This document shows positions 32,663-42,300 of a stretch of DNA of 51,486 bases, piece by piece; within the stretch, counting starts at the first letter, position 1, and the number at the start of each line of letters is the position of its first letter. The notes under the pieces were generated by a model. That model was not told where the DNA came from. It did no database searches and saw nothing but the letters and a program-made list of their open reading frames with translations. Origin of the DNA: Micromonosporaceae bacterium (GTDB lineage Bacteria > Actinomycetota > Actinomycetes > Mycobacteriales > Micromonosporaceae); assembly GCA_020027875.1 (NCBI GenBank), contig JAHRHA010000028.1, positions 1 through 51,486 on the forward strand. Reading direction: 5' to 3'. The translations under genes and the position numbers were made by a program.

Positions 32663-33803
32663 CGCCGTTCCCCCGGGTCCGCGCGCGGACCGCCCGACCG
32701 ACGTGGACGAGCTCCTCCGCTTCGAAGAGTTCCCGCGCGTAGGTCAACGACCTCACCGGTAGGTCGTCGCCCGGGGTGTCTCGGGACAGGGCATCGACGG
32801 TCTCGGCCGGGCCGGTACGAGTGCGCCTCATGGCCAGCAGCCAGAGCATCACGAGACCGATCACCGTGACGAGTCCACCCGCGACGGCGGTGAACCGCCA
32901 ATCGGCCCCGAGCTTGGCCTGGCGCTGGGCGAGAAGGGCCTGCAGTTCTCCGATGAGGCGGTGGGCGAGGGGGTTGGCCGCCGCGTACACGCGGTTGGCG
33001 TTCGCCGCCAGGGTCGCCGCGGCCACTGTGCTGGCCAGCTCCGCGAGCATCGTCGGGGGCGCGAATGCGTCAGCGGCGGCCTTGAAGGCGTCCAGCCGTT
33101 CGGCAATGTTAGCCCCGAGTGCGGACCGAGACGTAAAGTCGACGCTCTTCCTCAGACCGTCGTTGACCTCTTCGGCGGCAGCGGAGACGCCGAAGCGGGC
33201 TACCGCCGCGCGTACGACGTCTTCGCCCTCGAGGACCTTGCCGCCGGCCAGCGTGACCAGGTCGGAGGCGCGCCCGGCGAAGACTATGGCGGCCGGCAGC
33301 CGGACGATCGCCGCGTCCATCAGGTAGTAGGAGTCCAGGTCCGGGTCGTGGATGAGATGCGACGTGTCGCCGATCCGTCGAATCAGGTCACGGGTGAGGG
33401 TGACCAGACCCGTGTACGTGTCATAAGCGGCCCGGCCGGTCTCGCCGCGCGTGATTGCGGTCTCCACCTGGGCCGTCAGACCGGCGAGGCGTTCACTGGT
33501 CTGGAGGGCGACGCCGTACTTCTGGTCAAGTTCCGCAACTGAGGCGAGCGCCTTCCGGAGTCCTTCGGTGTCTACCTGTTCGCCCCGCACCGCGGTCGAC
33601 TGCGCCTTCACCATCTCGCCGAGCAGCGTCGTCATCGGATGCAGAATTTCTGCGCCCTGGGCCTCCATGCTGACGACCTCAGTCGCCGCCGCATTGGTCA
33701 GCCAGGACTGACGCACGACGCCGCCAAAGAGGCCCGCGACCGCGAGCGTGCAGGACGTAAGGAGGATGATCCGCGCGGTACGACGCGCTTTCGGCTTGGC
33801 CAC
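32652..33803 (-). CDS. Two-helix membrane sensor-like protein upstream of the conservon
   Basis: A 383-residue protein. One helix lies at about residues 10-30 (I-I-L-L-T-S-C-T-L-A-V-A-G-L-F-G-G-V) and one at about 305-325 (V-A-G-G-L-V-T-V-I-G-L-V-M-L-W-L-L). Between them is a ~270-residue all-helical ectodomain; 60 cytoplasmic residues remain, without HAMP, kinase or signalling domain. The ectodomain resembles helical-bundle sensors such as those of CvnA, with D-P-D-L-D-S-Y-Y-L-M-D-A-A, a pattern common in four-helix-bundle receptors. GTG 33803 follows AAAGGAG. It sits 23 nt after amt and overlaps cvnA, so it is likely a co-sensor. No function is known to me. Confidence 0.75.
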   Translation of the reverse strand: MAKPKARRTARIILLTSCTLAVAGLFGGVVRQSWLTNAAATEVVSMEAQGAEILHPMTTLLGEMVKAQSTAVRGEQVDTEGLRKALASVAELDQKYGVALQTSERLAGLTAQVETAITRGETGRAAYDTYTGLVTLTRDLIRRIGDTSHLIHDPDLDSYYLMDAAIVRLPAAIVFAGRASDLVTLAGGKVLEGEDVVRAAVARFGVSAAAEEVNDGLRKSVDFTSRSALGANIAERLDAFKAAADAFAPPTMLAELASTVAAATLAANANRVYAAANPLAHRLIGELQALLAQRQAKLGADWRFTAVAGGLVTVIGLVMLWLLAMRRTRTGPAETVDALSRDTPGDDLPVRSLTYARELFEAEELVHVGRAVRARTRGNGDAR

Positions 33804-33826
33804 GTCGTCGTCTCCTTTCCCGGAGG

Positions 33827-35113
33827 TCAGCGTGCCGCTATGGGGGTGGGCTGAGGTGCGTTGACGTCCATCTCGGCGGTGGAGAGGTCGTAGGCTGCCT
33901 CGCCGTGTTGGGACAGGTCGAGTCCGAGGCTCTCCTGACGACGAGTCACGCGATGGCCGACGACTTGGTTCAGCACGGCAGCGATCAGGAATGTGACGAC
34001 AAGAGCGTAGACCGCCACGATTGCGGCGGTGCCGGCCTGAACCCCGAGCAAACGGTAGCTGCCGGCGAAGAACAATCCGTTATCGCCGTCTGGATTTACC
34101 GACGTGGTGGCGAATAGTCCTACGCAGACGCAGCCGATGAGGCCGCCACCCAGATGAACGGCGGCGACGTCGAGCGAGTCGTCCACGTTAAACCAGCGCT
34201 TGAGGCCCGCGGCGAGTTGGCACAGGACGCCGGCCAATGCACCGATACCGAGCGCTCCCAGCGCGTTGACGTAGCCGGCGGCGGGCGTGATGGCAACCAG
34301 GCCGGCCACCGCACCGGAGGCGGCGCCGAGCGTGGTCGGCTTGCCGTAGCGGATCCGCTCGAGCGCGAGCCACGCCAGCAGGCCGGTGGAGGCCGCGACC
34401 TGTGTGTTGACCATGGCGGTGGCCGCGAGCGCGCCCGCACCGTAGGCCGACCCGCCGTTGAAGCCAAGCCAGCCGACCCAGAGAAGACCCAATCCGGTCA
34501 TGACCAAAGGCAGGTTGTGCGGTCGCGCCGGCTCGTCGTGCCAGCCCCGTCGTCGCCCGAGCGAGATCGCGATGGCCAGGGCCGCGACGCCGGCGGTGAT
34601 GTGAACGACCGTGCCGCCGGCGAAGTCGAGCATCCCCCACTGCGCGGCCCATCCGCCCGGATAGAAGACCCAGTGTGCGACAGGGGCGTAGACGACGAGG
34701 GACCATACGCCCACGAAGAGGACGTACGCCCCGAAGCGCCACCGCTCGGCACCGGCGCCGAGGATCAGCGCTGGAGTCAGTACCGCGAACATCATCTGAA
34801 ACAACGCGTACGCGATGAGCGGTATCCCCGGCACGACGGGGTTGGCGGCGCCCGGTGGCAGACCAACAAGGCTGAGATCACCGATGAACCGGTTTGTGCC
34901 GCCGAAGGCGAGCGAGAAGCCCAGACCCACCCAGACCACGCTCACCACGGCCATGCCAGCAAAGCCTTGCACGACGACGCCCAGGACGTTGTTCCGCCGC
35001 ACCATCCCGCCGTAGAACAGCGCGATTCCCGGCGTCATCAACAGCACGAGTGCGGCGCTCGCCAGCACCCACGCCGTGGCCGCCGTGTCCACTGGCCCGT
35101 TCGGATCCGGCAC
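33827..35113 (-). CDS. amt: Ammonium transporter (Amt/MEP/Rh family)
   Basis: The 428-residue protein has the Amt features: eleven hydrophobic helices, G-I-A-L-F-Y-G-G-M-V-R-R-N-N-V at residues ~30-44, H-W-V-F-Y-P-G-G-W near 150 (first pore histidine region) and D-D-S-L-D-V-A-A-V-H-L-G-G further on (second pore histidine). It conducts ammonium into the cell. GTG 35113 is chosen because GGGGGAG lies 6 nt before it; an upstream ATG 35131 lacks this. No glnK or glnD follows, unlike the usual amtB-glnK-glnD cluster; the sensor and conservon follow instead. Confidence 0.94.
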   Translation of the reverse strand: MPDPNGPVDTAATAWVLASAALVLLMTPGIALFYGGMVRRNNVLGVVVQGFAGMAVVSVVWVGLGFSLAFGGTNRFIGDLSLVGLPPGAANPVVPGIPLIAYALFQMMFAVLTPALILGAGAERWRFGAYVLFVGVWSLVVYAPVAHWVFYPGGWAAQWGMLDFAGGTVVHITAGVAALAIAISLGRRRGWHDEPARPHNLPLVMTGLGLLWVGWLGFNGGSAYGAGALAATAMVNTQVAASTGLLAWLALERIRYGKPTTLGAASGAVAGLVAITPAAGYVNALGALGIGALAGVLCQLAAGLKRWFNVDDSLDVAAVHLGGGLIGCVCVGLFATTSVNPDGDNGLFFAGSYRLLGVQAGTAAIVAVYALVVTFLIAAVLNQVVGHRVTRRQESLGLDLSQHGEAAYDLSTAEMDVNAPQPTPIAAR

Positions 35114-35259
35114 CCGCCACTCCCCCCTCAAGACCGCAGCGCCCGATGCCGAAGGCGTTGCCGGCCGGCCGCGTGTACGCCTCCGCGGCGACCTCCTCCT
35201 TCACGTCGGCAATGACCGACCGTGGTCGACAGGCACCTATCGTGGTCTCCCTACGGGCT

Positions 35260-35276
35260 CAGTGCCATGGGCACTG
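35260..35276. promoter_or_regulatory. CAGTGCC-n3-GGCACTG dyad, possible operator
   Basis: A 17-bp inverted repeat with 7-bp arms lies in the divergent region between amt (start 35113) and the coiled-coil protein gene (start 35397). Position suits an operator for either gene. No GlnR-like box is evident here. Confidence 0.3.
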
Positions 35277-35396
35277 GACGTTTGGATGACGGAGATTAGC
35301 CGATCGGCCAGTGTTCCGTCGACGACCGGGCACGTGTTGTGGCTTCGTCATCGCGAATTGTCCTCATCTGCCGACGTCGGCGGCTTGAATGGCGAG

Positions 35397-36209
35397 ATGC
35401 GACCAGTGCAGGAGATCGCCGACGAGCTGTTCGCGCTGCCGCCGCAGATCTTCACGGCGACGCGGGACGGTTACGTGGCCCAGGCTAAGAACGCTGGCGA
35501 CCGTGCCGCGGCTGCTCAGCTCGCCGCGATGAAACGCCCGAGCGTGGCCGCCTGGCTGGTGAACCTGGTGGCGCTGCGCCGGCCAGACTCGATAGCGCAG
35601 TTGATCGATCTCGGCGAAACGATCCGCGAGGCCCAGGGCAGCGTGACGCCGACACAGCTGCGGGACCTGTCCGCACAGCGGCGCAAGCAGATCGACGCGA
35701 TCACCGGGCTGGCCCAGTCTCTGGCTGCCTCGCTCGGCGAGTCGTCGCCCAGCAAGCAGCACCTCGCAGAGGTCGAGTCGACGCTGACCGCGGCCATGGC
35801 CGACGAGGAGGCGGCGCGGCTCGTGCGCTCGGGCCGAGTGCTGAAGGCGTTGTCGTACAGCGGCTTTGGCGCCGGCTTTGGCGCCGGCTCTGGCGGCTTT
35901 GCAGCAGCGCCAGCGGCTGGTGCGGCGGCGCGACCGGGCGTGGCGGCTCCCCCATCGGTGGTCGACGAGAAGTCGCGGCACGCCGCCGCCACGGCACGCC
36001 TGGATGAGGCCCGCCGGGTTCTGACAGATGCAACCACGGCCGAACGCGACGCCAACGACCGCGCCGATCGGCTCGTTGCGGAGATCGTCCAAATGCGTGA
36101 GCGCCTCGACACGGCCCAGCACGAGGCCCGGGCCGCGCGTCAATCACGTCTGGCCGCTGAGCGCGACCTCGCCTCCGCAGAGCGCCGGCTCCGCTCGCTC
36201 ACAGGCTGA
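35397..36209 (+). CDS. Conserved actinobacterial coiled-coil protein of unknown function
   Basis: I place the start at ATG 35397 (M-R-P-V-Q-E-I-A-D-E-L-F), giving 270 residues. The N-terminal ~130 residues are helical with F-T-A-T-R-D-G-Y-V-A-Q-A-K and R-P-S-V-A-A-W-L-V-N-L-V-A. A Gly/Ala-rich linker follows (three F-G-A-G-like units at ~158-170), then a C-terminal coiled coil rich in Arg, Ala and Glu (residues ~190-270). I recall similar proteins scattered in actinobacteria, without a known role. It has no signal peptide or membrane segment. Confidence 0.7.
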   Translation: MRPVQEIADELFALPPQIFTATRDGYVAQAKNAGDRAAAAQLAAMKRPSVAAWLVNLVALRRPDSIAQLIDLGETIREAQGSVTPTQLRDLSAQRRKQIDAITGLAQSLAASLGESSPSKQHLAEVESTLTAAMADEEAARLVRSGRVLKALSYSGFGAGFGAGSGGFAAAPAAGAAARPGVAAPPSVVDEKSRHAAATARLDEARRVLTDATTAERDANDRADRLVAEIVQMRERLDTAQHEARAARQSRLAAERDLASAERRLRSLTG

Positions 36210-36311
36210 GCCGCAGCGGGCGTCGCGAGCTAGCTGGTGGGAACCGCACACCGGCCGGGACGCTCATGAAGACGGAAGGTCTCGGCTTGGCCCGCTAGGT
36301 GGGGGTGCCTC

Positions 36312-36959
36312 ATGAGGATCCGGCGAACCGGCGCACGCGTCGTGGCGACCGCGCTCGCGACGATCGCCCTTGCGGCATGCGAGAACGGCGATGGGCGCGG
36401 GTCGCCTCTGTCGACGTCCACGACTCCGACGGTCGCGACCTCGGGCCCGGCCGCCGCCGTCGACTGCCCGATGCCCGAGATCGGCCAGGGGGACGCGGAC
36501 TCAGTGCTGACTCCGGGGCCGTCTAACGGCCTGCCGCTATCTACCGCCCGCGCGGAGGCACTCACCATCGAGGCCGTGGTCCTCGATGCTGCCTGCGCGC
36601 CCGCGCAAGGGGCGAGCGTCAACATTTGGCACACGGATTCGCGGGGCGTGTACGGCCCCGGTGGCGCCGACGAATGCTGCTACTACCAGGGCACCGTAAG
36701 CACCGATCGGAGCGGACGGTTCCGGCTGGAGACCATCCGGCCCGGCCAGTACCCCCAAGCGGGCGCACCCCCGGCCCACATCCATCTCGAGATAAGGCAC
36801 ACGTCCGGTGGGCTGGACACCGAGATAGTGTTCACCGCCAATGCAGTCCCGCCGGACTCGATCCGCCCGAGCGAAGTTGCTCCCGTCTTCCTGAGCTCTG
36901 TCAACGGTGCGAAAGGCAGGACCTGGTACGGGGAAGCGGCCTTCGTGCTGGAGCCGTAA
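36312..36959 (+). CDS. Intradiol dioxygenase-like lipoprotein
   Basis: A 215-residue secreted protein with a lipoprotein signal (A-L-A-T-I-A-L-A-A-C; lipid Cys about residue 22) and a Ser/Thr linker. The domain resembles the beta-sandwich of protocatechuate/catechol intradiol dioxygenases: W-H-T-D-S-R-G-V-Y, C-C-Y-Y-Q-G-T-V-S-T-D, F-R-L-E-T-I-R-P-G-Q-Y-P and P-A-H-I-H-L-E-I, giving plausible Tyr/Tyr/His/His iron ligands. Such extracytoplasmic members are common in actinobacteria, and their substrates are mostly unknown. GTGGGGG lies before ATG 36312. Confidence 0.8.
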   Translation: MRIRRTGARVVATALATIALAACENGDGRGSPLSTSTTPTVATSGPAAAVDCPMPEIGQGDADSVLTPGPSNGLPLSTARAEALTIEAVVLDAACAPAQGASVNIWHTDSRGVYGPGGADECCYYQGTVSTDRSGRFRLETIRPGQYPQAGAPPAHIHLEIRHTSGGLDTEIVFTANAVPPDSIRPSEVAPVFLSSVNGAKGRTWYGEAAFVLEP

Positions 36960-37006
36960 CCGGCCCTTCGCTGCACGCAACGCGCTCCCTTGCACAAGGA
37001 CGGCTC

Positions 37007-37108
37007 CTACTTGGGCCGCCGCGACCGAGCGATTCCGACCGCTGCGATGACCAACACGACGACCACCAAGCAACACAGCAGAACCGAAGCGTTCCTGAGC
37101 ACACCCAT
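37007..37108 (-). CDS. Possible 33-residue single-helix membrane peptide
   Basis: A minus-strand frame from ATG 37108 encodes 33 residues that are mostly one hydrophobic helix (V-L-L-C-C-L-V-V-V-V-L-V-I-A-A-V-G-I-A) with a basic end (A-R-S-R-R-P-K). Such tiny proteins are often real, but no clear ribosome site precedes the start and I have no homologue in mind. Confidence 0.35.
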   Translation of the reverse strand: MGVLRNASVLLCCLVVVVLVIAAVGIARSRRPK

Positions 37109-37288
37109 CCGCGAAGCCTAGAGGCGCTTCAGATTCACTTGGTGAAGGGGTCCGGGCCGAGCTCGAACCGGCGCCGCCGCGCCGCGATCCGGTTCAGGCG
37201 GGAGCCTTCTCAGGCGCGTCGAGGGCGGCCATAAGAGCGTCGAACCGATCCGCCGGCATACAGGCCGGCCGGCGATCGCCTCGGGACC

Positions 37289-38692
37289 TTAGTCGTTAAG
37301 GCGGGCGATGTGGCGCATCTTGTTCATGGCGTCGAGAGCGGCGACCTTGTACGACTCCGCGAGCGTCGGGTAGTTGAACACCGTGTCGACGAGATAATCG
37401 ACCGTTCCGTCACAGCCCATCACCGCTTGACCAATGTGGACTAACTCGGTTGCTCCGGTGCCGAAGACGTGTACGCCGAGGAGTCGACGGTCCTCGGGAG
37501 ACACGAGCAGCTTCAGCATGCCGTACGAGTCGCCGATGATCTGCCCCCGAGCGAGCTCGCGGTAGCGGGCTATGCCGACCTCGAACGGGATGCGCATGTG
37601 GGTGAGCTCGTCCTCGGTGCGTCCGACGAAGCTTATCTCCGGGATCGTATAGATCCCGATCGGCTGCAGCTGGTGCATCGCGCGCGCCGGCTCGTCGCAG
37701 GCATGATGGGCGGCCAACCTGCCCTGCTCCATCGACGTCGAGGCCAGAGCGGGAAAGCCAATAATGTCGCCGACTGCGTAGATGTGTGGCACGGCGGTGC
37801 GGAAGTTGTCGTCGACCCGGATCCGGCCTCGCTCGTCGGCCTCGAGGCCGGCCTTGTCCAGATCCAGTTCATCGGCCATCCCCTGCCGTCCGGCCGAGTA
37901 CATCACCGTGTCGGCCGCGATTCTCTTGCCGCTGTCGAGGACCGCGATGGCACCGCTGGCGTGACGCTCCACCGAGGCCACCTCCTCGCCGAACCGGAAG
38001 GTGGCGGCGAGATCTCGCAGGTGATACTTCAAGGCCTCGATAACTTCAAGATCACAGAATTCGAGCATCCGGTCGCGCCGTTCGACCACGGTCACCTTCG
38101 TGCCCAGTGCCGCGAACATCGACGCGTACTCGATCCCGATCACGCCTGCGCCGACGACCACCATCGACCGCGGCACCCGCTCAAGATTGATGATGCCGTC
38201 GGAGTCGACGATCGTACGATCGTCGAAGTCGACGCTGTCCGGCCGCGCCGGTCGGGTGCCGGCGGCGATAACGATCTTCTCCGCGGTGACCGTCGACTCC
38301 CGGCCGGCATCGTCCGCGACCAGGAAGGTGTGCGGGTCGTGGAAGCGTGCGGTGCCGGTGAGCAAACGGATCCGGTTGCGGGAGAGCTGGTTACGGATGA
38401 CGTCGACCTCGCGGCCGATCACATGCTGGGTGCGCGCGGCCAGGTCGGCGACGGTGATGTCGTCCTTGAGTCGGTAGCTCTGGCCGTACATCTCCCGTTG
38501 ACTCATCCCGGTCAGGTACAGCACGGCCTCGCGCAGTGTCTTCGAGGGGATCGTGCCGGTGTTGATGCAGACGCCGCCGATCATGTGCCGGCGCTCGACC
38601 ACTGCTACATCGCGGCCGAGCTTGGACGAGGCGATCGCAGCCTTCTGCCCGCCGGGACCCGATCCGAGTACGAGCACATCGAAGTCGTACAT
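37289..38692 (-). CDS. sthA: Soluble pyridine nucleotide transhydrogenase
   Basis: The 467-residue flavoprotein moves hydride between NAD(H) and NADP(H). It has the FAD-binding G-S-G-P-G-G (10-15), then [13 protein letters not shown] with only one of the two redox cysteines of the disulphide reductases (Cys42, Thr47), which is typical of SthA. The NAD-binding [10 protein letters not shown] lies near 185, and A-V-G-D-I-I-G-F-P near 300. The start at 38692 begins the conserved M-Y-D-F-D-V-L-V-L. The gap of 180 bp to 37108 shows nothing else. Confidence 0.95.
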   Translation of the reverse strand: MYDFDVLVLGSGPGGQKAAIASSKLGRDVAVVERRHMIGGVCINTGTIPSKTLREAVLYLTGMSQREMYGQSYRLKDDITVADLAARTQHVIGREVDVIRNQLSRNRIRLLTGTARFHDPHTFLVADDAGRESTVTAEKIVIAAGTRPARPDSVDFDDRTIVDSDGIINLERVPRSMVVVGAGVIGIEYASMFAALGTKVTVVERRDRMLEFCDLEVIEALKYHLRDLAATFRFGEEVASVERHASGAIAVLDSGKRIAADTVMYSAGRQGMADELDLDKAGLEADERGRIRVDDNFRTAVPHIYAVGDIIGFPALASTSMEQGRLAAHHACDEPARAMHQLQPIGIYTIPEISFVGRTEDELTHMRIPFEVGIARYRELARGQIIGDSYGMLKLLVSPEDRRLLGVHVFGTGATELVHIGQAVMGCDGTVDYLVDTVFNYPTLAESYKVAALDAMNKMRHIARLND

Positions 38693-39322
38693 GTCAGCGG
38701 CTCCGTCCTGACGATGCCACGGAAACGCGTTGCCGCCGCGGCATCGGACTCCATTGAACGCCGCTGGGCGGCGGGCCGTCGAGCAGCAATTCTACGGTGC
38801 GACGGCCAAGCTCGAAATACGGGAGCGATGTTGGTCGGCTGGGGACGAATCCAGGAGACGACGTGGCCCTGCTGGCGCTGTTGCTGCGCGGGCGGCGAGC
38901 GGTGTCTCACGTACGATCCGGCGCCGCCCTACCATCCTGAATGGACATCTGCGTAGGAAGACCCAGCTCCGATTGTGCAGCCACCAGCCGAGACTGGAGG
39001 TACGCCAGTGTTCGATCATAGGGTTCGTGCTTCAGCCACGGGCCACCGTCTCTGAGCATGGAGCCAAATAGCATCCGCTTTACGCGCTGGACCGGTGTAC
39101 GCACCACTGTGCCATCGGCTAGGTCGATACACAGCCGGAGGACAGCCCGCCGCTTGTGTGCGGGCGGGCCCCGGCTGGGTAACACTGAGCGGACCGATGC
39201 GCGGGCTGGTCGTCGGCCGAAGCTAGCCGCGAGAGTCGGGTGATCGTGAAGAGCAGGATGGGAATGTATTCTAGGCTGGCAATCGCCCAAGTCCCGCTGT
39301 ACGTTCAGCGGCGGGAGCCACG
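38693..39322. other. Stretch of about 630 bp between sthA and the BTAD regulator
   Basis: Apart from the uncertain minus-strand frame at 38907-39185, no gene is evident on either strand. TATTCT at about 39268 could be a -10 element for the downstream regulator, whose GTG lies at 39323. Confidence 0.4.
38907..39185 (-). CDS. Possible small protein (hypothetical)
   Basis: A 92-codon minus-strand frame contains a protein-like stretch: L-R-L-C-I-D-L-A-D-G-T-V-V-R-T-P-V, then W-L-K-H-E-P-Y-D-R-T-L-A-Y-L-Q-S-R-L, ending in a stop at 38907. GTG 39185 is the only plausible start but has no ribosome site, so the true start or even its reality is open. No family is recognised. Confidence 0.35.
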   Translation of the reverse strand: MLPSRGPPAHKRRAVLRLCIDLADGTVVRTPVQRVKRMLFGSMLRDGGPWLKHEPYDRTLAYLQSRLVAAQSELGLPTQMSIQDGRAAPDRT

Positions 39323-42300
39323 GTGAGCACCAAGGAGCACCGGGATCAGCGACGCCCGCGAACGGCGGGCGGACTGCTCGCGCGCCCGAAGCTCGAGGCT
39401 CGGCTCGACGAGGCGTTCGGACGGCGTCTGACAACAATCGTGGCGGGCGCTGGCTACGGCAAGACCACACTGCTCGCCCAGTGGGCCCGAGACGTTGAAT
39501 GCGCTTGGTACACGGCCGGGGCCGCGGATGGTCGGCTCAGCTCGCTCACCGGCGGCCTTTCCGAAGCTCTGGGTGTTGATATCGGCGCGTTTTCGAGCGG
39601 AGCAGACCTGACCACGCCGGACGAAGCGATACGCGCGGATGCAATAGCGGCTCATCTTGCGGCCGACCTCGAGCGCACGCTCACACACGATGTCATCCTG
39701 GTTCTCGATGACGCCCACGAGCTCGACGCATCACCTTCTGCCCGCCTCGTCGAGAGCCTCGTGCGCCAGGCTCCGGTCAACCTTCATGTTGTGCTGTCCA
39801 GTCGTGCGGAGCCGCCATTTCGCATCCAACGCCTGCGCGGCCAGGGTCAGGTGCTAGAGCTCAACGCGTCTCAGCTCGGGTTCGACGCACGCGAGGTCGA
39901 GGATCTCCTCGAGCTCGAACTCGGTCCTGGCGCACGCCGTCTCGCACCTCGGCTACACGAGGTGACCGAAGGATGGCCTGTTGCCGTCCGGCTAGCCATT
40001 GCGGCGCTGGAGCGCGTCGGGGTCAATGAGCGTGAGGAGGCAATCGACCGGCTACGAAACCCTGAGGGGGCGCTCTTCGCGTACATCGCTGAGGAAGTCC
40101 TCGATCTCGAGAGCCAGGCAGTGAGAGACTTCGTCTCGGCCATGTCGGTGTTCGAGCGTTTCAGCCCGGCGCTGTGCGACGCGCTCGGTCTTCCGGGCTC
40201 GAGCACGATGACCGCGACTCTCGAACGCCGCGGTCTGGTAGTCTCGGACGGCGCCGGTGCGATGTGGGTTCATTCACTCGTACGCGACTTTGCGCTCGAG
40301 CGACTTCCTTTGAACGGCGTACGGCGACGCGTGCTGCAACGCGGTGCCTCGAGATGGTTCGGGGCACAAGGAGATCACCTTGCCGCGCTCCGGGAGGCAG
40401 TCGCCGCAGAAGACGCGAGAGTGACCGGCCGCGTCCTTCGGGAGCATGGCGAAGACTTGCTTCTCGGTGGGTCCATCGATGCGGTCTTAGAGGCGGCAAA
40501 AGTGCTGACGCCGAAGACTCTGGACGCCAGGTTGGAGCAAGTCATCGGCGAAGCGCACTCGCTCCGTGCCCAGTGGGACGCGGCTCTCGAATGTTACGAG
40601 CGCGCAGCCGCAGGGGCCGAGGTGGTCTCATCGAGGCTCGCGTGGCTCATGGCCCGGCTGGAGTGGGATCGGGGGCGCTACGCACCCGCGCTTGTCGCCT
40701 GTCGTCGAGGACGCCTCGACGGCTCAAGCCCTCGCGACGATGCACTGCTCCTCGCCTGGATGGCCTACTGTCACTGGAATCTGGGTGAGGCGCATGCGGC
40801 AGAGGCGTCTGCACAGCGGTCGCTCGAGGCAGCCCGTCAGGCGCACGACCCACGAGCCACGGCTGCGGCACAGAGCGCAATGGCACTCGCGGCTGGCCTC
40901 GATCTCCCGCGCGCGGAAGAGCACCTCCGTTTGGCAGTGGATGCGGCTGATGACGCCGGAGACGTCCTGCTGGCGATTCGGCTTCGGCTCAATCGAACGC
41001 TTCTCCTCGAACCGCGGCGTGGGCTGGAAGAAATCGAGGTCGTGCTGCAGAAGGCCGAGCTTGCCGGAGCGGGTCTATTGATCGCGTTCTCTCTGCATCG
41101 TCGAGGGGAAACCGAGCGCCTTCTTGGACGACTCGACGACGCAGCCCGGGATTTCCAGGAGGCCTGTTCAGTGTTCGAGCGGTTGGGCTCCGCGAGATCT
41201 TGCTGGCCCTTGATGTACCTCGGGGATGTCTTGCGCGAGCGTGGTGACCTCGCACGCGCGCGGACCGCCTACGAGGAGAGCCTTCGCCGCGCCAAGGAGG
41301 TGGAGGACACCCAGGGCTTGAGAGGCTCGCAGGCAGGTCTCGCGTTAGTGCTAGCGCGAAGTGAGCCGCCGCTGGCGGCCGCGCTCGCCGAGGCCGCCGT
41401 CGCGATCGCCCGCTCGACAGGCCACGACGTCCACGGTGCACTGGTTGCTGCCGGATGGGTCGCGCTCGCGAATGGTAAGCCCGAGGACGCGGCGCTCCAT
41501 GCAATCGAGGCGGCCAGGGAGGCCGGCAAGCGGCGCGTCGGCTGGGAGCTTGCTGAAGCGTTCGAGCTGCAGGCCATGTCGGCGCCAGACCCAGCTCTCC
41601 AGGCGCCCCTCCTCGCCGAGGCAGCCACCATCTGGCGCGAGGTCGGGAACCCCGTGGCCGAGGCGCGCGTGAACTTGGCGCTTGCAGGCCTCACAACCGG
41701 GCTCGAAGCACGCACCCGCGCGAGCCACGCGCTGGCGGTGCTCCGAAGCGCAGGAGTCGCAGATCGTGCTGCGGCGGCGGCTGGATTACTCGCCTGCTCC
41801 CTTCCGGATCGACCTCCCGCCGTCTCGATCCAGACTCTCGGAGGATTCGCCGTGCTCCGCGAGGGCGTTCCCGTGGCTCTGGGTGAGTGGAGGTCGAGGA
41901 AGGCGCGGGATTTGCTGAAGGTTCTTGTCGGCAGAGGGGGACGTCCCGCTCCGCGGGAGCTTCTCGGCGAGACGCTCTGGCCTGGGCAGAACCCCGCCGA
42001 CGTCTCGAGGCGCCTCTCCGTTGCGATGAGCATGCTGCGCTCCGTACTGGACCCGGACAAGCGATTCGAATCCGACCAATTCGTCGCGGCGGATGCACGC
42101 GCGGTCTGGCTCAAGACGACCAACTTAGCTATCGACGTCGGTGACTTCCTGTCGGTCGCCCAGGCCGGCCTCACCGAGACCGACGCTGATGCGATCGCAA
42201 GTCTCAAGTCAGCCGAAGCGATCTACGCGGGCGATTTCCTGGAGGAGGACGCCTACGAAGAATGGTCGGTGTCGCTTCGCGAGCGCGCCCGGACGGTATA

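Noticed and set aside
35132..35204. Minus-strand frame upstream of amt beginning K-E-E-V-A-A-E-A-Y
   Set aside because: It lacks a ribosome site and runs out of frame over the start of amt; I treat it as leader sequence.
37131..37200. Possible tRNA near GAGCTCGAACCGG
   Set aside because: Only the T-loop-like piece is present; no acceptor, D or anticodon arm can be formed.
38205..38226. Perfect 22-bp palindrome TCGACGATCGTACGATCGTCGA region in sthA
   Set aside because: It encodes conserved-looking D-D-R-T-I-V-D-S residues and lies mid-gene; Asp/Arg/Val codons in GC-rich DNA produce such palindromes by chance. I see no second copy.
37469..38956. Antisense frame of nearly 500 codons over sthA
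   Set aside because: Again a codon-bias shadow; SthA motifs on the minus strand are complete and the antisense product has no recognisable domain.
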